From Peribolospora baueri (lineage: Eukaryota > Basidiomycota > Peribolosporomycetes > Peribolosporales > Peribolosporaceae): a stretch of DNA of 64,000 bases. Location: the NCBI GenBank assembly GCA_029717555.1, contig JAMDHS010000003.1, positions 186,001-250,000 of the forward strand, in the 5' to 3' direction. Numbering within the stretch: the stretch's first letter is position 1; every line of letters begins with the position of its first letter. Made by a program: the position numbers and the translations under genes. This document shows, one piece after another, positions 33,273-45,715 of the stretch. The notes below the pieces were generated by a model. The model was given only the letters and a program-made list of their open reading frames with translations. It was not told the DNA's origin and searched no databases.

Positions 33273-35804
33273 ATGGCCGCGGTAGCTCCCGCCTCTGGGG
33301 CCGTCAACGGCCGCGTCAATGGCATCGACTCCAAATCGGATGTTGGTGGTTTCAAGTCCAAGAACGCCAGACGTCGGATGAAGAAGAAGGAGCAGAAGGT
33401 GCTCAGAGCTGCCTCTTCAACACCAGCTGGGCAGGTCGAGGTTAAGAAAGAGGAGGACGATGAGGTATGTCTGTCGGTTATTCAGCTTACTTATACTCGA
33501 TTCACGTATATGTATTTATCTCTTTGACCGATCACGCTGCGCCGTCGGCTGGCCGTCATCTACTCAGGCGGCCCTACAAGCCTCTGCTGATGGAAAGGCG
33601 AATGGCGACAACGAGGCTCCCCTCAAGGTCGAAGAGTACATGACGGATGCGGACGATCCTACTTTCAAAGAGTTTGCCAATGTCTTTGCTCGCTTCCAAC
33701 CCTCCGAACAGGGCGACTTGGTGAGTGGCGAACTCGCTCAGTTGTCTCTGTCCGATCTTCGGCGGCAGTGCCGCTCATTTGCCAACGACACTCTTCTGTT
33801 GTACTCAGGGTATCGGAACTGAGACGGACGCAGGTCCATCCAAGGGCGAAGTGATATATTCGGACGATGAAGACATGTCAGGAAGCGACTCGGAGGATGG
33901 GGATGCCAAGCCCAAGATGTCCAAGAAGAAGGCTCGCAAGATGGCCCGGCTGACAGTGGCTGAGCTGAAGCAACTGGTGACAAAACCAGAGGTAGTGGAG
34001 TGGGTTGACGTGACGGCCAACGATCCCCGGCTGCTGGTGCAGCTCAAGTCGTATCGGAACACCATTCCCGTGCCTCCGCATTGGAGTCAAAAACGAGATT
34101 ACCTGCAGGGCAAGAGGGGAATCGAGAAGGCTCCGTTCCAACTCCCAGGTACGTACATCTTGCTGAGCTCTAGTAAGCGTGAACTCATTTTCCCTTCCTG
34201 ACGATGTCGTCTTTCGTTTATCTCCACTTCTTTTTTAGGCTTCATCGCCGATACCGGCATCGCGACGATGCGAGACGCCCTCAAGGAGAAGGAGGAAGGA
34301 ATGACCCTCAAGGCCAAGACCCGAGAGCGTGTCCAACCCAAGATGGGCAAAATTGACATCGACTATCAGAAACTCCATGACGCCTTCTTCCGGTTCCAGA
34401 CCAAACCCAAAATGACCGACTTTGGAGAGATGTAAGTCATCTTTGTATCTCGCCTTAAGTGACGAGATGTTTCTTGTCACTTGGTGTCAACAGTGTCCTG
34501 ACATGGGGACAAGGGGACATTTGTCGCTCATTCACACAGGTACTATGAAGGCAAAGAGTACGAGACGAAGGTGAAGGAGCGCAAACCCGGTGTTCTGTCG
34601 GACGAACTCAAGGAGGCGCTCTCCATCCCGCCGTTGGCGCCTCCGCCATGGCTTATCAGCATGCAACGGTTCGGTCCACCGCCAAGCTATCCAAATCTTA
34701 AAATCCCCGGGCTCAACGCGCCGATCCCGGAAGGGTGAGCTACCCCGAGTTTGCTTCGTCCAGCGGTCAGCCCTTTTTGCATGGTCATATTGACATATGT
34801 TCCACCCGTCTTCGATTTCAAGCGCTCAATGGGGCTACCATCCAGGTGGTTGGGGTAAGCCTCCGGTGGATGAGTACAACCGACCATTGTACGGCGACGT
34901 CTTCGGTCTCATGCCGCAGGAACAGGATGCCGAGGTGCGTCTTTTCATCCGCTTAGCCATTCTCCCACCAAATCTTCCGGCTGACGATCATTTTCTATAT
35001 TTCGCTTTTGTATCTTGTTCAGCACTCTGCACCTGTTGAGCGGGAATTCTGGGGCGAGCTAGAGCCAGAAGAGGAAGAATCGGAGGAAGAGGAGGAAGAA
35101 GAAGAGGAAGAGGGAGCTGGAGAGGGAGAGATGCCAGCGGACGGTCTCCAGACGCCGTCGGGCATGGAGACCCCTTCTGGCACCGCCTCCGTGACGTCCA
35201 CCGTTCCGGGAGGCCTCGAAACGCCCGGCTTCTTCGACCTGCGCAAGGATGCGCGCGGGGCCGGACGGGAGTCGACGGTGGAGTCGACCGCAGAGGGGGA
35301 CCGACAGCTGTACCATGTCATTCCGGAGAAGGAGACCGCCGTCCGCGGCTTCATGGGCAGCGAACGCGGGTACGATATGCGAGCGTTCGCACAGAGCGCA
35401 GGCGCTGGAGGCGCGCCGCCAGTCTTGGGTGCCGAGAACAGGGGAACGAAGGTGTGTATGAGTGGTCAAGGTAGTCCACACGGACGACGCTGATCCATAC
35501 TCTTCTTGTGACATTTCCGTCCCTTTCCCTCCCCTATCTACTCGACCTGCAGCGGAAAAGCGCGACGGGCGTGGACATGGCGATCAGCCCGGAAGAGCTG
35601 GAGAACATGTCCGAGGAAGAGCTACGGGAGCGGTACGAGGCGTCTCGTCGGACCAACAATAACGCTGGCGTGCCCGGCGCGATGGGCGGCGCAGAGCGCG
35701 AAGAGGTGTCGCAGTTTGCTGCCGAACTTGCTTCCAAGAGGCGGAGGAAGGAAGCGGCAGAACGGGAGCGGAAAGGGAGGGATAAGGACTCGTTTAAGTT
35801 TTAG
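33273..35804 (+). CDS. CUS1: Splicing factor 3B subunit 2 (SF3b145 / SAP145 / Cus1)
   Basis: U2 snRNP protein that binds near the branch point and pairs with SF3b49. Eight exons: 33273-33464, 33568-33720, 33809-34148, 34239-34431, 34540-34734, 34823-34934, 35023-35451, 35553-35804; 621 residues. Landmarks are NARRRMKKKEQK, VVEWVDVTANDPRLLVQLKS, RNTIPVPPHWSQKRDYLQGK and RGIEKAPFQLPGFIADTGIA. Then come GKIDIDYQKLHDAFFRFQTK, KPGVLSDELKEALSIPPLAP, PPPWLISMQRFGPPPSYPNL and the PSP region WGYHPGGWGKPPVDE. An acidic Glu run, TPSGMETPSG repeats and a basic C-terminus KRRRKEAAERERKGRDKDSF follow. The order is the same as in human SF3B2, with a shorter N-terminus. Confidence 0.97.
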
Positions 35805-36477
35805 GTTGATCGTAGCTAACGGTGTGACGGGGGGCATCACATCGCGCTCGTGTACGCTATGTGGTAGTTTGATCGATGATCTAAGCGAATATCGTGCGTC
35901 TGCACCGAAGATGCGCTCGCGCCTGCTAACTTAGCGCAAACTGCCCCTGTCACACGAGCGGAAGGTTTCCAGAATGCTCGGACGAGCAATGTGCTACCAT
36001 GATGAGCAGATCGCCTGCGCATGATACAGTGGACACGGGGAAAAGCTGCAAGATGGGAGAGCGAGGACGGATCAGGCTGCGAGGGTAACGAGGTTGGGGA
36101 GTAGTTTTGGTGGCCGACAAGAGGAGGCCGATAAGGCCGATGAAACTCACGCCCAGACCAGGATGGGAAGCAGAGCTTAAGCTACGGTCACACAGAGCGC
36201 AGTAAAGAGGCCGCTGCGAGCGACAGGGACGAGTCGCCTGCCAGTAAGGACAACGAGGATGTTTCGACGAGAACGACCGTGAGGAGACTATGTACTGTAG
36301 AGTGGTATCATTGTCGTCGCCTGCTGCTCACATCACGAGGGAAGAGGTGCCCAATCTGATGGCACACATCAAACGCCTCATCTACATACATGTTTCGCTA
36401 CGCGCCTACATCGTCACGAGCCATCGCACTCCTTTAATACACACTTGCCCACCCGATCTCCAGCTAACTCGGCCAAC
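35805..36477. other. Convergent intergenic region between CUS1 and VMA13
   Basis: 673 bp holding both 3' ends. A short minus-strand stretch (36270-36151) reads Cys-rich and ends at a GTGAGT donor, but no start or next exon could be built, so I do not call a gene. Confidence 0.4.
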
Positions 36478-39080
36478 CTAGACCCACGAATGGGAGACGA
36501 GCCTCTGAGTCAAGGTGAGCGCTTCGTACTGCGTCTTGGGATCTTTGTGGCTCATGAGCTCCATCGCTCGCGTCTTTGCGTCTAGATCATTGAGTTTACT
36601 GGAGGCCGGCAGGCCGGCGGAAAAGTAGGAAAAGAAAAAGTAAGAGCGGGATAAGAATCTTACACCAGAGAATGCCGGACAGCAAAATGGACAGAAAACT
36701 TGGCTGGAAAATGTATCGGGCGATCCCTCACCTTCGACCTTGCTCGTAAAATTTGATATACTGCCCGATGTCGCGACACGCAACCGCCAAGACCTCTGGA
36801 TCTTGGGACGTGCGGAGGATTTCGACCAGTCGCCTTAACGATGAGGAGCATGGAATAAAAGAGAGAAAGTTGGAGTAACGGACAAAGCGGCATTTCCGCC
36901 GTGTGACGTCAAAGTAGCCATCAAAACTCTCGTTGTCGACTCCCTCATCACATGAAAGGGAACAGCATAGCAATAACGTCAAGAATCTACCCACTTTATC
37001 CCTTCCCCATCCTTCTCATTGAGCTTTGCCGCATTTTCCTTCCAAAAATCGACCGACTCATGCACAGGGTTGTCCCACGAGAGACGGCCGGAGGCGAGCT
37101 CGGAGGCGTACTCGTCGTATGTGCTGTCGAGGTAGCCAAAAAGAAAACGAGTCGAGTCTTATTGGTAAGCACGTTATCGCTCGGTCGGTTCTGGGACGGA
37201 ACAGTTAGACATTCGCACGCGCAAATGGATAGAAATAACCTACCTCATGCCCTTAACAGCTTCGGCCAACTGATCGCGCACGAAGGAGACGTCCTCCTCC
37301 ACCTCCTCGTCGGACCACTTGCGCGTCAGTAGGTTCTTGGTCAGGGGGAGCACTTTGGATCCCAGCATGGCTGGGATATTCGCGTCGGGCGCCTTAGCGA
37401 TCAGATTCTGAAATCGATCGTAACATGAGTTGGTCATAGGAGGTCAATCGTATCAACCTGCTACGCTCTTGATGTCATTCTTCGTCAATAGGTGTACCTC
37501 CGAGTAAGCCACTCACCCTAAATGTCGCCATGACCACTCTTACCACCTTCTCCTTCACCGCTGTCCTGGCAATGTCCGTCAGTAGAGGAATGATGTTGTA
37601 CGTGCTGTTTGCATCACGGGAACAAGTTAGTACAAGTCGGTCTAGTTTAGCGCCCCGCATCAGTGCAAGGAGGAGACACAAGCGGAACGGACTGACGATC
37701 CCGAAATCAGGTGATCATGACGGCGAAGCGGGACAACTCACGAGTTAATACGAGCGGCAACTTCATCCTCGAACGTGAGAAGCCAGATACAGAAGATGAC
37801 CTGATACTGCGTCTGGGGGTTGGATGTACCTTGAAGGATTTTCAAGAGTCTTGTTGTCGCGCACAGGAGCCGCCCATCAGACCACCATCGTCAAGTTTAA
37901 GCGTTCGCCCAGACGCCACAGACTCACCCACTAAGGAAGCTCCTCTCCCCGTCGAACTTCCAAACCTCCCCGCGGTACTCCTTCCTGCTGACCAGCCCGG
38001 CAAGGCACTGAATTGCGACGTCGTGCTTATTGGCGTCAGTGGAGTGGACAAGTGCGGAAAGGGTGGTTAGAAGACGGCCCAAGACGTCGCGGGTGGGCGC
38101 CGGTGGGGTTGGGGAACTGCGCGCAGTGAGTGTGAACGAGAGGGACGGGCCGATGTCGGAAGTGGATCCAACATGTGTAAGAATGGTTTCACGTTCTATA
38201 CGAGACTCAAAATGGATCGGACGGTTGACTCGCCTGGCCAGTAGAGTAATCAAATGGACAGCCTTGAGCTGCACAAAGTCGTCGGGGCTGTCCAGAAGCC
38301 TGTACCCGCAGCAGCAACGAGTCGAACACGAGAGAACGCGATGAGCATCAATGAAAAAGAAGTCGTATTATTTGCCAATATTCACAGCAGGAGCACAGAG
38401 CCCTCACTTTAGGAACGGTCGATATAGAGCAGCAGGGTCGGATGACGACGCCGCCTTCTTGAAAAGAGCCACACGATCTTCCCGGTCTGTGAGGTACGAA
38501 GCATGAACACATATGGGTACAAGGACCAGCGAGTGCTCAATGAAGAGACTGGACAATCCTATTGAAATATAACGCCAGAACCTGAGCCACGACTCACCGG
38601 CGACCATATCGCTGACAAGGACGAGGATATGCTGAAGAGTATCCACCCGGGACAGCTTGGCAATCAGATTGAGGTAGAGTTTCGCATACGCTTCGCCCTC
38701 CTGCAATGGGAAAGAGTAGGACATGCACGCCCATTCTCGCCGGTAAGCACCGCGGACTTTTGTTGTACATTCAGGTCTCGTATCTCGTACGAGGCGAGCG
38801 ACCGAACCGGCGAGAATGCGGGACGCACCTGATCGTACACCTCATCTACTTTCTTCTTGCTCTGCCGATCGACCTTCTTGATCATCGCCAGCTCGTCCAT
38901 GCTGACGAGGCCCGCACGCTGGTATCCTTCCCAGGGTACGGGCTTGGCCCTGATCTTGGCCGCCACTTCGTCGAGGAAGGGGCTCGTGACCATGGCCGAC
39001 CCTGGTGGGTCGATGGTCGCCGCGCCTGCTCCACTGGCGCCTGCGCCGTTCGTCTGGCGCTGCTCTCTGTCCGTGACCAT
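36478..39080 (-). CDS. VMA13: V-type proton ATPase subunit H
   Basis: Regulatory subunit of the V1 sector that activates the assembled pump and silences free V1. The minus-strand gene has about ten exons. Segments in order: [17 protein letters not shown] start (39080), [178 protein letters not shown], and [20 protein letters not shown] to the stop at 36480-36478. The '[16 protein letters not shown]' and 'D(I/L)[12 protein letters not shown]' blocks are diagnostic of subunit H. Individual exon ends were not all checked. Confidence 0.95.
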
Positions 39081-39375
39081 AGAAGAAGATGGCCTGTAAT
39101 CGGGGAAGGTCTGCAAAACGCGAAGAGGAAAAGGAAATGGCCTAGGATAGCTGAGCTGGAGTTGTCCGCTCGCGTGTGTACCGTGCTAGAGAGGCGTAAT
39201 CGGCTCGAACCAGGAGTGATCGAACAGGGGGCGGGGTGGGTGTTTAAGGCTAGGGTTATTGCCGCAGCTCCCATCCATCCTTCTTCTTGCTCGACGCTTG
39301 CCCGGCTTGGAGTCTTTCCAGCCCGGCGCTCATCCTTCGTCCCTTTGCTTCCCTCTTCGCACCTCATCGCTCGCC
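39081..39375. promoter_or_regulatory. Shared promoter of VMA13 and MRPL17
   Basis: 295 bp between divergent start codons. A partial tRNA B-box match near 39190 was examined and rejected. Confidence 0.4.
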
Positions 39376-40740
39376 ATGCGTACGCCTACGTGTTGGTCCT
39401 GCATGACGGCCGCCTCCTCGTCTGCGTTGGGCGGCTTGTCCACGAAGCGAGCGTCAAGAGGTGTGTACCGCCCTTTAGGCCTCAAGGGCATTCATCAATC
39501 AGTGATCGAGCCTGACCATTTCTACCGTTTCCAATCATCTCTTAGGGCTCAATAAGGGTCTTTCAGCATGGACCGCTCAGCGCACTTTGTCGACGTCCGG
39601 CCCCGCGCGTCGACCTGAAGAGGCCTCATCTCCCTCTCAGTCCCCCTCCGCTTCCGGGTCCCCCACCTCTCCACCATCCCGCCTCTCCGCCTCCCTGCTC
39701 CTAGTCCGCTCTCCTTTCATCACCCGTTCCCCAACGCCTTTCGAAGACGCTTTCCACATCTATCAACAAAAACTTCGATTAAACCTTTCCAAACCGTTCC
39801 CCACAGAGTTTTATTTCAAGAAGGGCAGCGCCGGCCAGAGGAGGTGGGAAGAGGAGCGGAAGAAGTATGAGGAGCGCATTTTCGCTTCACCATCTGAGGC
39901 TGCCGAGGCGAGGGAAGAGCAGGAGCAGCAAAACCAGTCGCCTTCTTCGACTGAGTCATTGGCGGGCGCCGAAGGTGAGGCCGAAGCGGAGGCGGCCCTC
40001 CTGAAGCCTCTCCCTAGAACGACGGCGGCAGATGAGGCGAACGACGTGCAGAGCTTGGACAGGAAGCTCGATCGGAGCTTGTATCTGCTTGTGAGGAGAG
40101 ACGCTGGCAGCGCCAAGTCCAAGGGGAAAGGAAAAGAGAAGGAGAGTTGGGTTTTGCCTACCGATGGCGTCGACGTTGAAGGCGGTGAAGCGCTGCATCA
40201 GGTGAGTCGCAGGTCCAGTCGTGCATGTCGGCCTGCCCATCTCGACCAAGCTTTCTAGAGCTTGGACGTTGATGCGGTGAACGTCACATAGATTCCCTTT
40301 CATCGTGTTCACACCCTGCCGTTCGCTAATGTTTCCTCCTCATTATTACTCTCTCATGTCTTCCTCAGACGGCGTCCCGAGCGCTGCACACCACTTTGGG
40401 TAGGGACATGGATGTCTGGCTCGTAGGCAACGCTCCCATCGGCGTTTACGATGGTAGTGAGACCGCGGAGAAGGTGAGCTAAATTTACCCATCCCCGCGT
40501 CGTGAGCTTGTCCCTTTAAGGCTCTCATGATCAAGTGCATGTGGACGGATGCTCACGTCTCCTGCACCTATTCCGCTCCAACAGGTCTTCGTGATGAAAG
40601 CCCACATGCTTGCGGGCCAAGCTTCGCCGATTAAAGGCACCTCAACCACGGGCTTTGCGTGGCTGACCAAGGAGGAGGTGCGGGACCGCGTCGAGCCCGA
40701 GTATTGGACGAGGGTGGAGGGTCTTTTGAGCGATTTGTAG
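39376..40740 (+). CDS. MRPL17: Mitochondrial large ribosomal subunit protein mL46
   Basis: Nudix-fold protein of the mitochondrial 54S subunit. Four exons: 39376-39460, 39567-40201, 40369-40473, 40585-40740; 326 residues. The N-terminus MRTPTCWSCMTAASSSALGG is Ser/Arg-rich and lacks acidic residues, fitting a mitochondrial presequence. Then come LLLVRSPFITRSPTPFEDAF, HIYQQKLRLNLSKPFPTEFY, FKKGSAGQRRWEEERKKYEE and the Nudix-like part SLYLLVRRDAG, WVLPTDGVDVEGGEALHQTA, LGRDMDVWLVGNAPIGVY and VFVMKAHMLAGQASP, followed by FAWLTKEEVRDRVEPEYWTR. The catalytic Nudix box is not preserved, as usual for mL46. The phase fits only with the acceptor at 39566. Confidence 0.94.
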
Positions 40741-41232
40741 TTATTTCAGCGTAGGACGGGAAATGGGAGAAGAAGAGATGTTTCTCGGACGAGATCTTAG
40801 ACGATGAGTCGTCGGTTTGTTCATGCCCATGTACCACCGTGCCTGCTCTCCTCGGCTTGCTCTCGGAACGAAAGTGGACTGACTGGCTGATTGCACGGCG
40901 CGCGGCTCGAGTGTGACACGGCGCGTGGGAACATGGCTTGAAGCACGATCCTGATCTTGAATTGGCCATTAGTCACATGTAACACCTGAGTTGTAATACC
41001 CTCCGCGCTCCAGCTCTTCAATTTTTCACCTTCGCGCGTCCTTTCGTCCATCGCTGCCACCATCGGTATCGACGAGTACGCACGGTCGACACGGACAGGC
41101 TCGCCTTCTTTTCTGCCTTCGCCACGCTCTCTGGCCCGCCGTCGACCGTCCTCCCCTCGGCCATCCCCTGGCCCTTATCACCCCCTTCATCGGTAAAAAG
41201 ACAACTGGACGCAGACCGGACTCGTCGCAACC
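40741..41232. other. Intergenic region upstream of TIF32
   Basis: 492 bp between tandem genes, with CT-rich sequence toward the TIF32 start. Nothing else was recognised. Confidence 0.4.
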
Positions 41233-44200
41233 ATGTCGCGTTTCTCTAAGCCGGAAACGCAGCTCAAGGTGAGCACCTCGAGGCAATCGGAGAGAAGTAA
41301 GCCTGTCGCTTGGAAGCATGGCTGATTTCTCCTTCTTGTCGCTTCTCCATTGTCACCTGCAGCGCTCGGAGGGTAAGCTAGAGCAGTTAAAGTTACTTCT
41401 CGGCGTCGTATTCCGCTGGCTCATCCCCTCCACTTGCTCTCGCTGGCTTCCCCCCCCTTCCCACTCCGCCCGCAGAGCTGATCAATGTCGGTCAGTCTCC
41501 GGCGGCGCTGCAGACGCTCGTCGAGGTGTTCGCCTCGAAGCGCATCAAGTTCACCCCGATCGCCTCTCTCGAGCCGGTCATGCTCCGACTGATCGACCTC
41601 TGCGTCAATCTTCGCCGCGGCAAGACGGCTCGAGATGCGTTGTTGCAGTACAAAAACGTCTCCCAGAACACCAACGTCGCTTCCATCGAAGCCATCATCA
41701 AGCGTTTCATCTCGCTCGCGGACAAAAAGTTGGTCGAGGCTCAGGAGAAGGCCAATTCCATCGCCTCGGAGCTTGATGTGGATGACTTGGAGGAAATGGA
41801 GACACCGGAGAGCATGCTCCTCAGCAGCGTCAGCTCCGATCAAAGCAAGGACAGGACCGATCGCGCCGTCGTCGCCCCTTGGCTCAAGTTCCTCTGGGAG
41901 GCTTACCGAACCGCTCTCGATATTCTGCGCAACAACGCCCGACTCGAGATTCCGTATCAGGTGAGTTTCCCGAAGCGTCCGCTCCACCTGCGTGTCGCAC
42001 GCACTCATAGCCTGCTGTCACGTTTGCTCTTTTGCTTTCGCAGCAAGTCGCAAATCAAGCCCTGAAATTCTGCCTGCAGTACCATCGACAGACCGAGTTC
42101 CGTCGCTTGTGCGAGACGCTTCGAACACACCTGCAGAACATCGCTCGTTACTCCCACCAGGCCCACTCGATCAACCTCTCTGACCCTGACACCCTCCAGC
42201 GTCACCTTGATACTCGTTTCGCTCAACTCAATGCAGCGGTCGAGCTCGAGTTGTGGCAGGAGGCCTTCCGCTCCGTCGAGGACGTGCACAACCTCCTCAC
42301 TATGGCCAAGAAGGCCCCCAAGCCTTCGATGATGGCGAACTACTACGAAAAGCTCGCGAGGATCTTCATGGTCTCAGACAACCACCTCTTCCATGCCGCC
42401 GCTTGGAACCGCTACTATGCCCTCGCTAAGCAGCATGTCAAGAGCGAGGAGGAGCACACGAGGCTCGCGTCGTGCGTCCTGCTCTCTGCGCTCGCTGTTC
42501 CTGTCATCTCCTCTCGCAGCAGCACCACCGGTCACAACAAAGTTAAGATCGACTTCCTCCAGGTCGACGATGAGACGAAGAGCAAGAACGGCCGTCTGAC
42601 GGCCTTGCTCGGCTTGTCTCGATCGCCCACCCGCGCAGGCCTGCTTCAGGAGGCTGTGAGTGCCGAGGCGATCCGCATTGGGCCAACGAGCGTGACATGG
42701 TTCTTCCGCTCATTGCTCCATTATTTTGTCTTGCGCTTCTTCAGCTCAACCGCAACGTCCTCAAGCGAGTACGTCCCGAGTTGCGGGAGCTCTACAATAT
42801 CCTCGAAGCCGAATTCCACCCGCTTTCCATCTGTGCCAAGATCGAGCCTATCATCAGCCAGGTCGCTCAGGATGCCGAGTTGGCCAAGTACGTCAAGCCG
42901 CTCCACCAGGTCATCCTCACTCGTCTTTTCCAGCAGCTCAGCCAGGTCTATGATGCCGTTAAGATCGAGCAGATCCTCGAGCTCGTGTCCGCTTTCAAGG
43001 AGCCTAATAGCTACGATGCGGGCGACATCGAAAAGTTCGTCATGAACGCCTCCAAGCGCGGTCATCTCTCCATCTCGATCGACCACGTCTCTCGCTCCGT
43101 CACTTTCAAAGACGACATTTTCACGTCTAACTTCCACCCCGCCGCCACCACCGCGTCCGGCTCCTCCATCGATGCCGACGTCGTCAAGCTCCAGTCCACC
43201 CCCTCGGAGCTCGTTCGCACCCAGCTCGAACGCCTCGCCACTTGTCTCAATACGACACTCAAGGTCATCGACCCCACTATCCTCGCTGCTGCTCAGGAGG
43301 CGAAAAAGGCTGCTTTTGCCATTGCCTTTGAACAAGCGGAGGCGGAGCACAAGGCCGCTCTGCAGCGTAAGGACATCATCGCTCGCCGCAAGGAGTTGGT
43401 CGAGGAGCTCCAAGTCCGAAAGGAGAAGGAGGAAACCAGCGCTCGTGCGGAGAGGCAAAAGGCGCTCCAGGAGGCCGAGGCCAAGCGCCTCGCGGAGGAG
43501 ACCAAGCGCAGGGAGGCGGAGCGCGTGCGGAAAGAGCTCGAAGCCGTCCGCATTGAGGAGGCCAAGAAGCTGGCTGACAGCTTGAGGGAGAAGAGTGGCA
43601 TCACTATCGACGTCGAGGTGAGAGCTCTTGCATATCCATGATTTTTGCTAAATTTGGCACAGATCCATACGCTGACGTTTTCTTTTTGTTCGGCTCACAG
43701 GACTATGCCACGCTGGACACAAACAAACTCGTGCAGATGCAAGTTGAGCACATCGAAAAAGAGAAGAAGGGGCTGAACGAAAAACTGCGCATCATCAACA
43801 AGCGCATCGACCACTTGGAGCGCGCTTACCGTCGCGAAGAAAGGCCGTTGCTGGACGAGGACTACCAGCGGCAACAAGCCGAGGATCTCGAGTTCCACAA
43901 GTCGGCGCGAGCGGCCTTGCTCGAGGCGTCGCGCGAGAAGCACGCGGCCGACCTCGAGGCGAAGCGCCGTCTGCTGCGCACTATGCCCGACTATCTCCAT
44001 CTGCGCAAAGTGATCGAGGAGAGGAAGCGCGAAGAGTTCGAGGCCAAGCGCGAGAGGGCACGGGCCAAGATCGAGCAGGAGAAGGAGAAGAGAAGGCAGC
44101 AGGTCTTGGCGGAGCGGGAGGAGGAGAGGAGGCGCGCCGAGGAGGAGGAGCGGACACGCCAGGAGGAAGAGGAAAGGGCTCGCTTGGAGAAGCAGCGTGA

Positions 44201-44953
44201 GTCGAAGTGGCCACAGGTATCAGGCAAGGCAAAGGTCGGTCATGTTGGCATTGCTAACCTATCCGTTCATTCCTATCTTATCGTACCACAGAGGAGGAGA
44301 TGGAAGCCGAGCTTCATGCCCAGGAAGAGGCGAAGCGCGCCGAGCTCGAGGCGGCCAAGAAGGCAGAGTACGAGGAGCGCAGGCGCAAGCTGGACGAGAT
44401 CGCCGAGCGCCAGCGCCAGCGCGAGGCCGAGGTGGAGGAGCGTCTACGTCAGAAGCGCGAGCCTGCGGCCCCTGTCGCTGGTGCCAGTGTCTGGCGCAAA
44501 GGGGGCCCTTCCGGCGCCGTCGCCGAAGCTCGCCGCGATGCGCCTTCCCCCACCCCTGCGGGTCCGCCGCGCGTGTTGGGCGCGAAAACAGGCGGCTGGC
44601 GCGAACGTGAAAAGGCCAAGATGGCGGGTGAAACCGCGGCGCCGGAGGGCGCTTCTGGCGCTTCTGCAAACGTCCCTGCCCGTGGGGCCAGGGAATCGCC
44701 TGCTCCCGCTGCGGAAGAGTCCAAGCCAAACGTGTACCGTCCTGGAGCCTTCAAGAACGTTCAACCTGGAAGCTGGAGGGAGCGCGAGGCCAACAGGGCC
44801 GCCTCTGCACAGCAATCGAAGGCGGACGATGACGGCTTCCAGACCGTGTCTCGAGGCGGCGCCCAGGCGAGCGCAGGCGGCAGAGGGGCATACAGGCCTC
44901 CGGCCGCACGCGGTGAGCGTGGTGAGCGTGGTGGGCGCGGTGAGGGATGGTAG
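41233..44953 (+). CDS. TIF32: Translation initiation factor eIF3 subunit a (Tif32)
   Basis: Largest scaffold subunit of eIF3, which binds the 40S subunit and recruits the pre-initiation complex. Seven exons: 41233-41268, 41363-41372, 41476-41960, 42044-42655, 42745-43617, 43701-44196, 44292-44953; 1057 residues. The N-terminus reads [38 protein letters not shown] and [59 protein letters not shown] and [20 protein letters not shown] follow. The PCI part includes [18 protein letters not shown] and [21 protein letters not shown] long Glu/Arg/Lys coiled coil of about 350 residues follows, and then a Gly/Arg tail with [11 protein letters not shown] and [14 protein letters not shown]. Exon 2 is 10 nt long and its inclusion is needed to keep frame. 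Confidence 0.97.
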
Positions 44954-45715
44954 GCGTACGTATGCATTCGTCCAAGGTCGGTCGTCGCTCGCCTTGTTCG
45001 TTCGTATCGCGCATCTCCGTTCGTGTTCGTCCGTCTATGCAGGGCCGTCGCCAGTCGTCACGTCCGTCGCAATTGTCATATGTCGTGTCCTTACCACAGG
45101 TTCCATGTTGGGGTTAAAAATATGCTTCCCAGTCTTCGATCATCATTGTCACTCTGCCTTCCTTGACGACATGCGACGAGACGGGATAAGATGGCCGTCA
45201 CCGACGATGGCCGACGACGTGATGAGGTTATGTAAAATTATCCCCTACGCCCACCGCCATGAGGAATAGATGATACGAGCTCGACGACAGCGGGTGGTTG
45301 GCTTTGCACGTCGGAAGCACGTGATCTGGCCGTTATCTTGCTGCGGAGATGACCTTGACGAGGGCCGGGATCTGATGAAGAGGCTTCTCGTGGGTCGTCG
45401 CGACCGCCTGAGCATTCACTCTATCATCCTTCGTCCTCGTTCTCGCATTTCGTGTATCGTGTATCGTCTTCGTCAGAGTGTATACCCCACGGCTCTCGCG
45501 CGTTCCTACCTCGGTATATCGACAACAGCCGCCCATCCTCCGGCTTCAGCGGTCAGCGGCTGGGTTATCCAAATCTCCAAAACAGCCCACCTAGCAGTTC
45601 TACGTCAACCTCGACCTTTGATCCTTGCGATCCCCCGCCTTGACCTAGGCGCCTGGCTTCCAAACTTCTACGGATCGACGTCGCGTGGCTGGGCCCATCG
45701 TCGCGACCGAATACC
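44954..45715. other. Intergenic region between TIF32 and CCH1
   Basis: 762 bp holding the TIF32 3' end and the CCH1 promoter and leader. One frame is open in parts (45270-45700), but its composition is unconvincing and it overlaps the CCH1 start. Confidence 0.4.

Noticed and set aside
36151-36270. Cys-rich minus-strand peptide ending at a GTGAGT donor between CUS1 and VMA13
   Set aside because: No in-frame ATG upstream, and splicing to the next acceptor gives a stop after six residues.
39185-39235. Minus-strand near-match to a tRNA B box (GGTTCGAGCCG)
   Set aside because: One consensus base is off, no A box lies upstream, and the cloverleaf stems cannot be formed.
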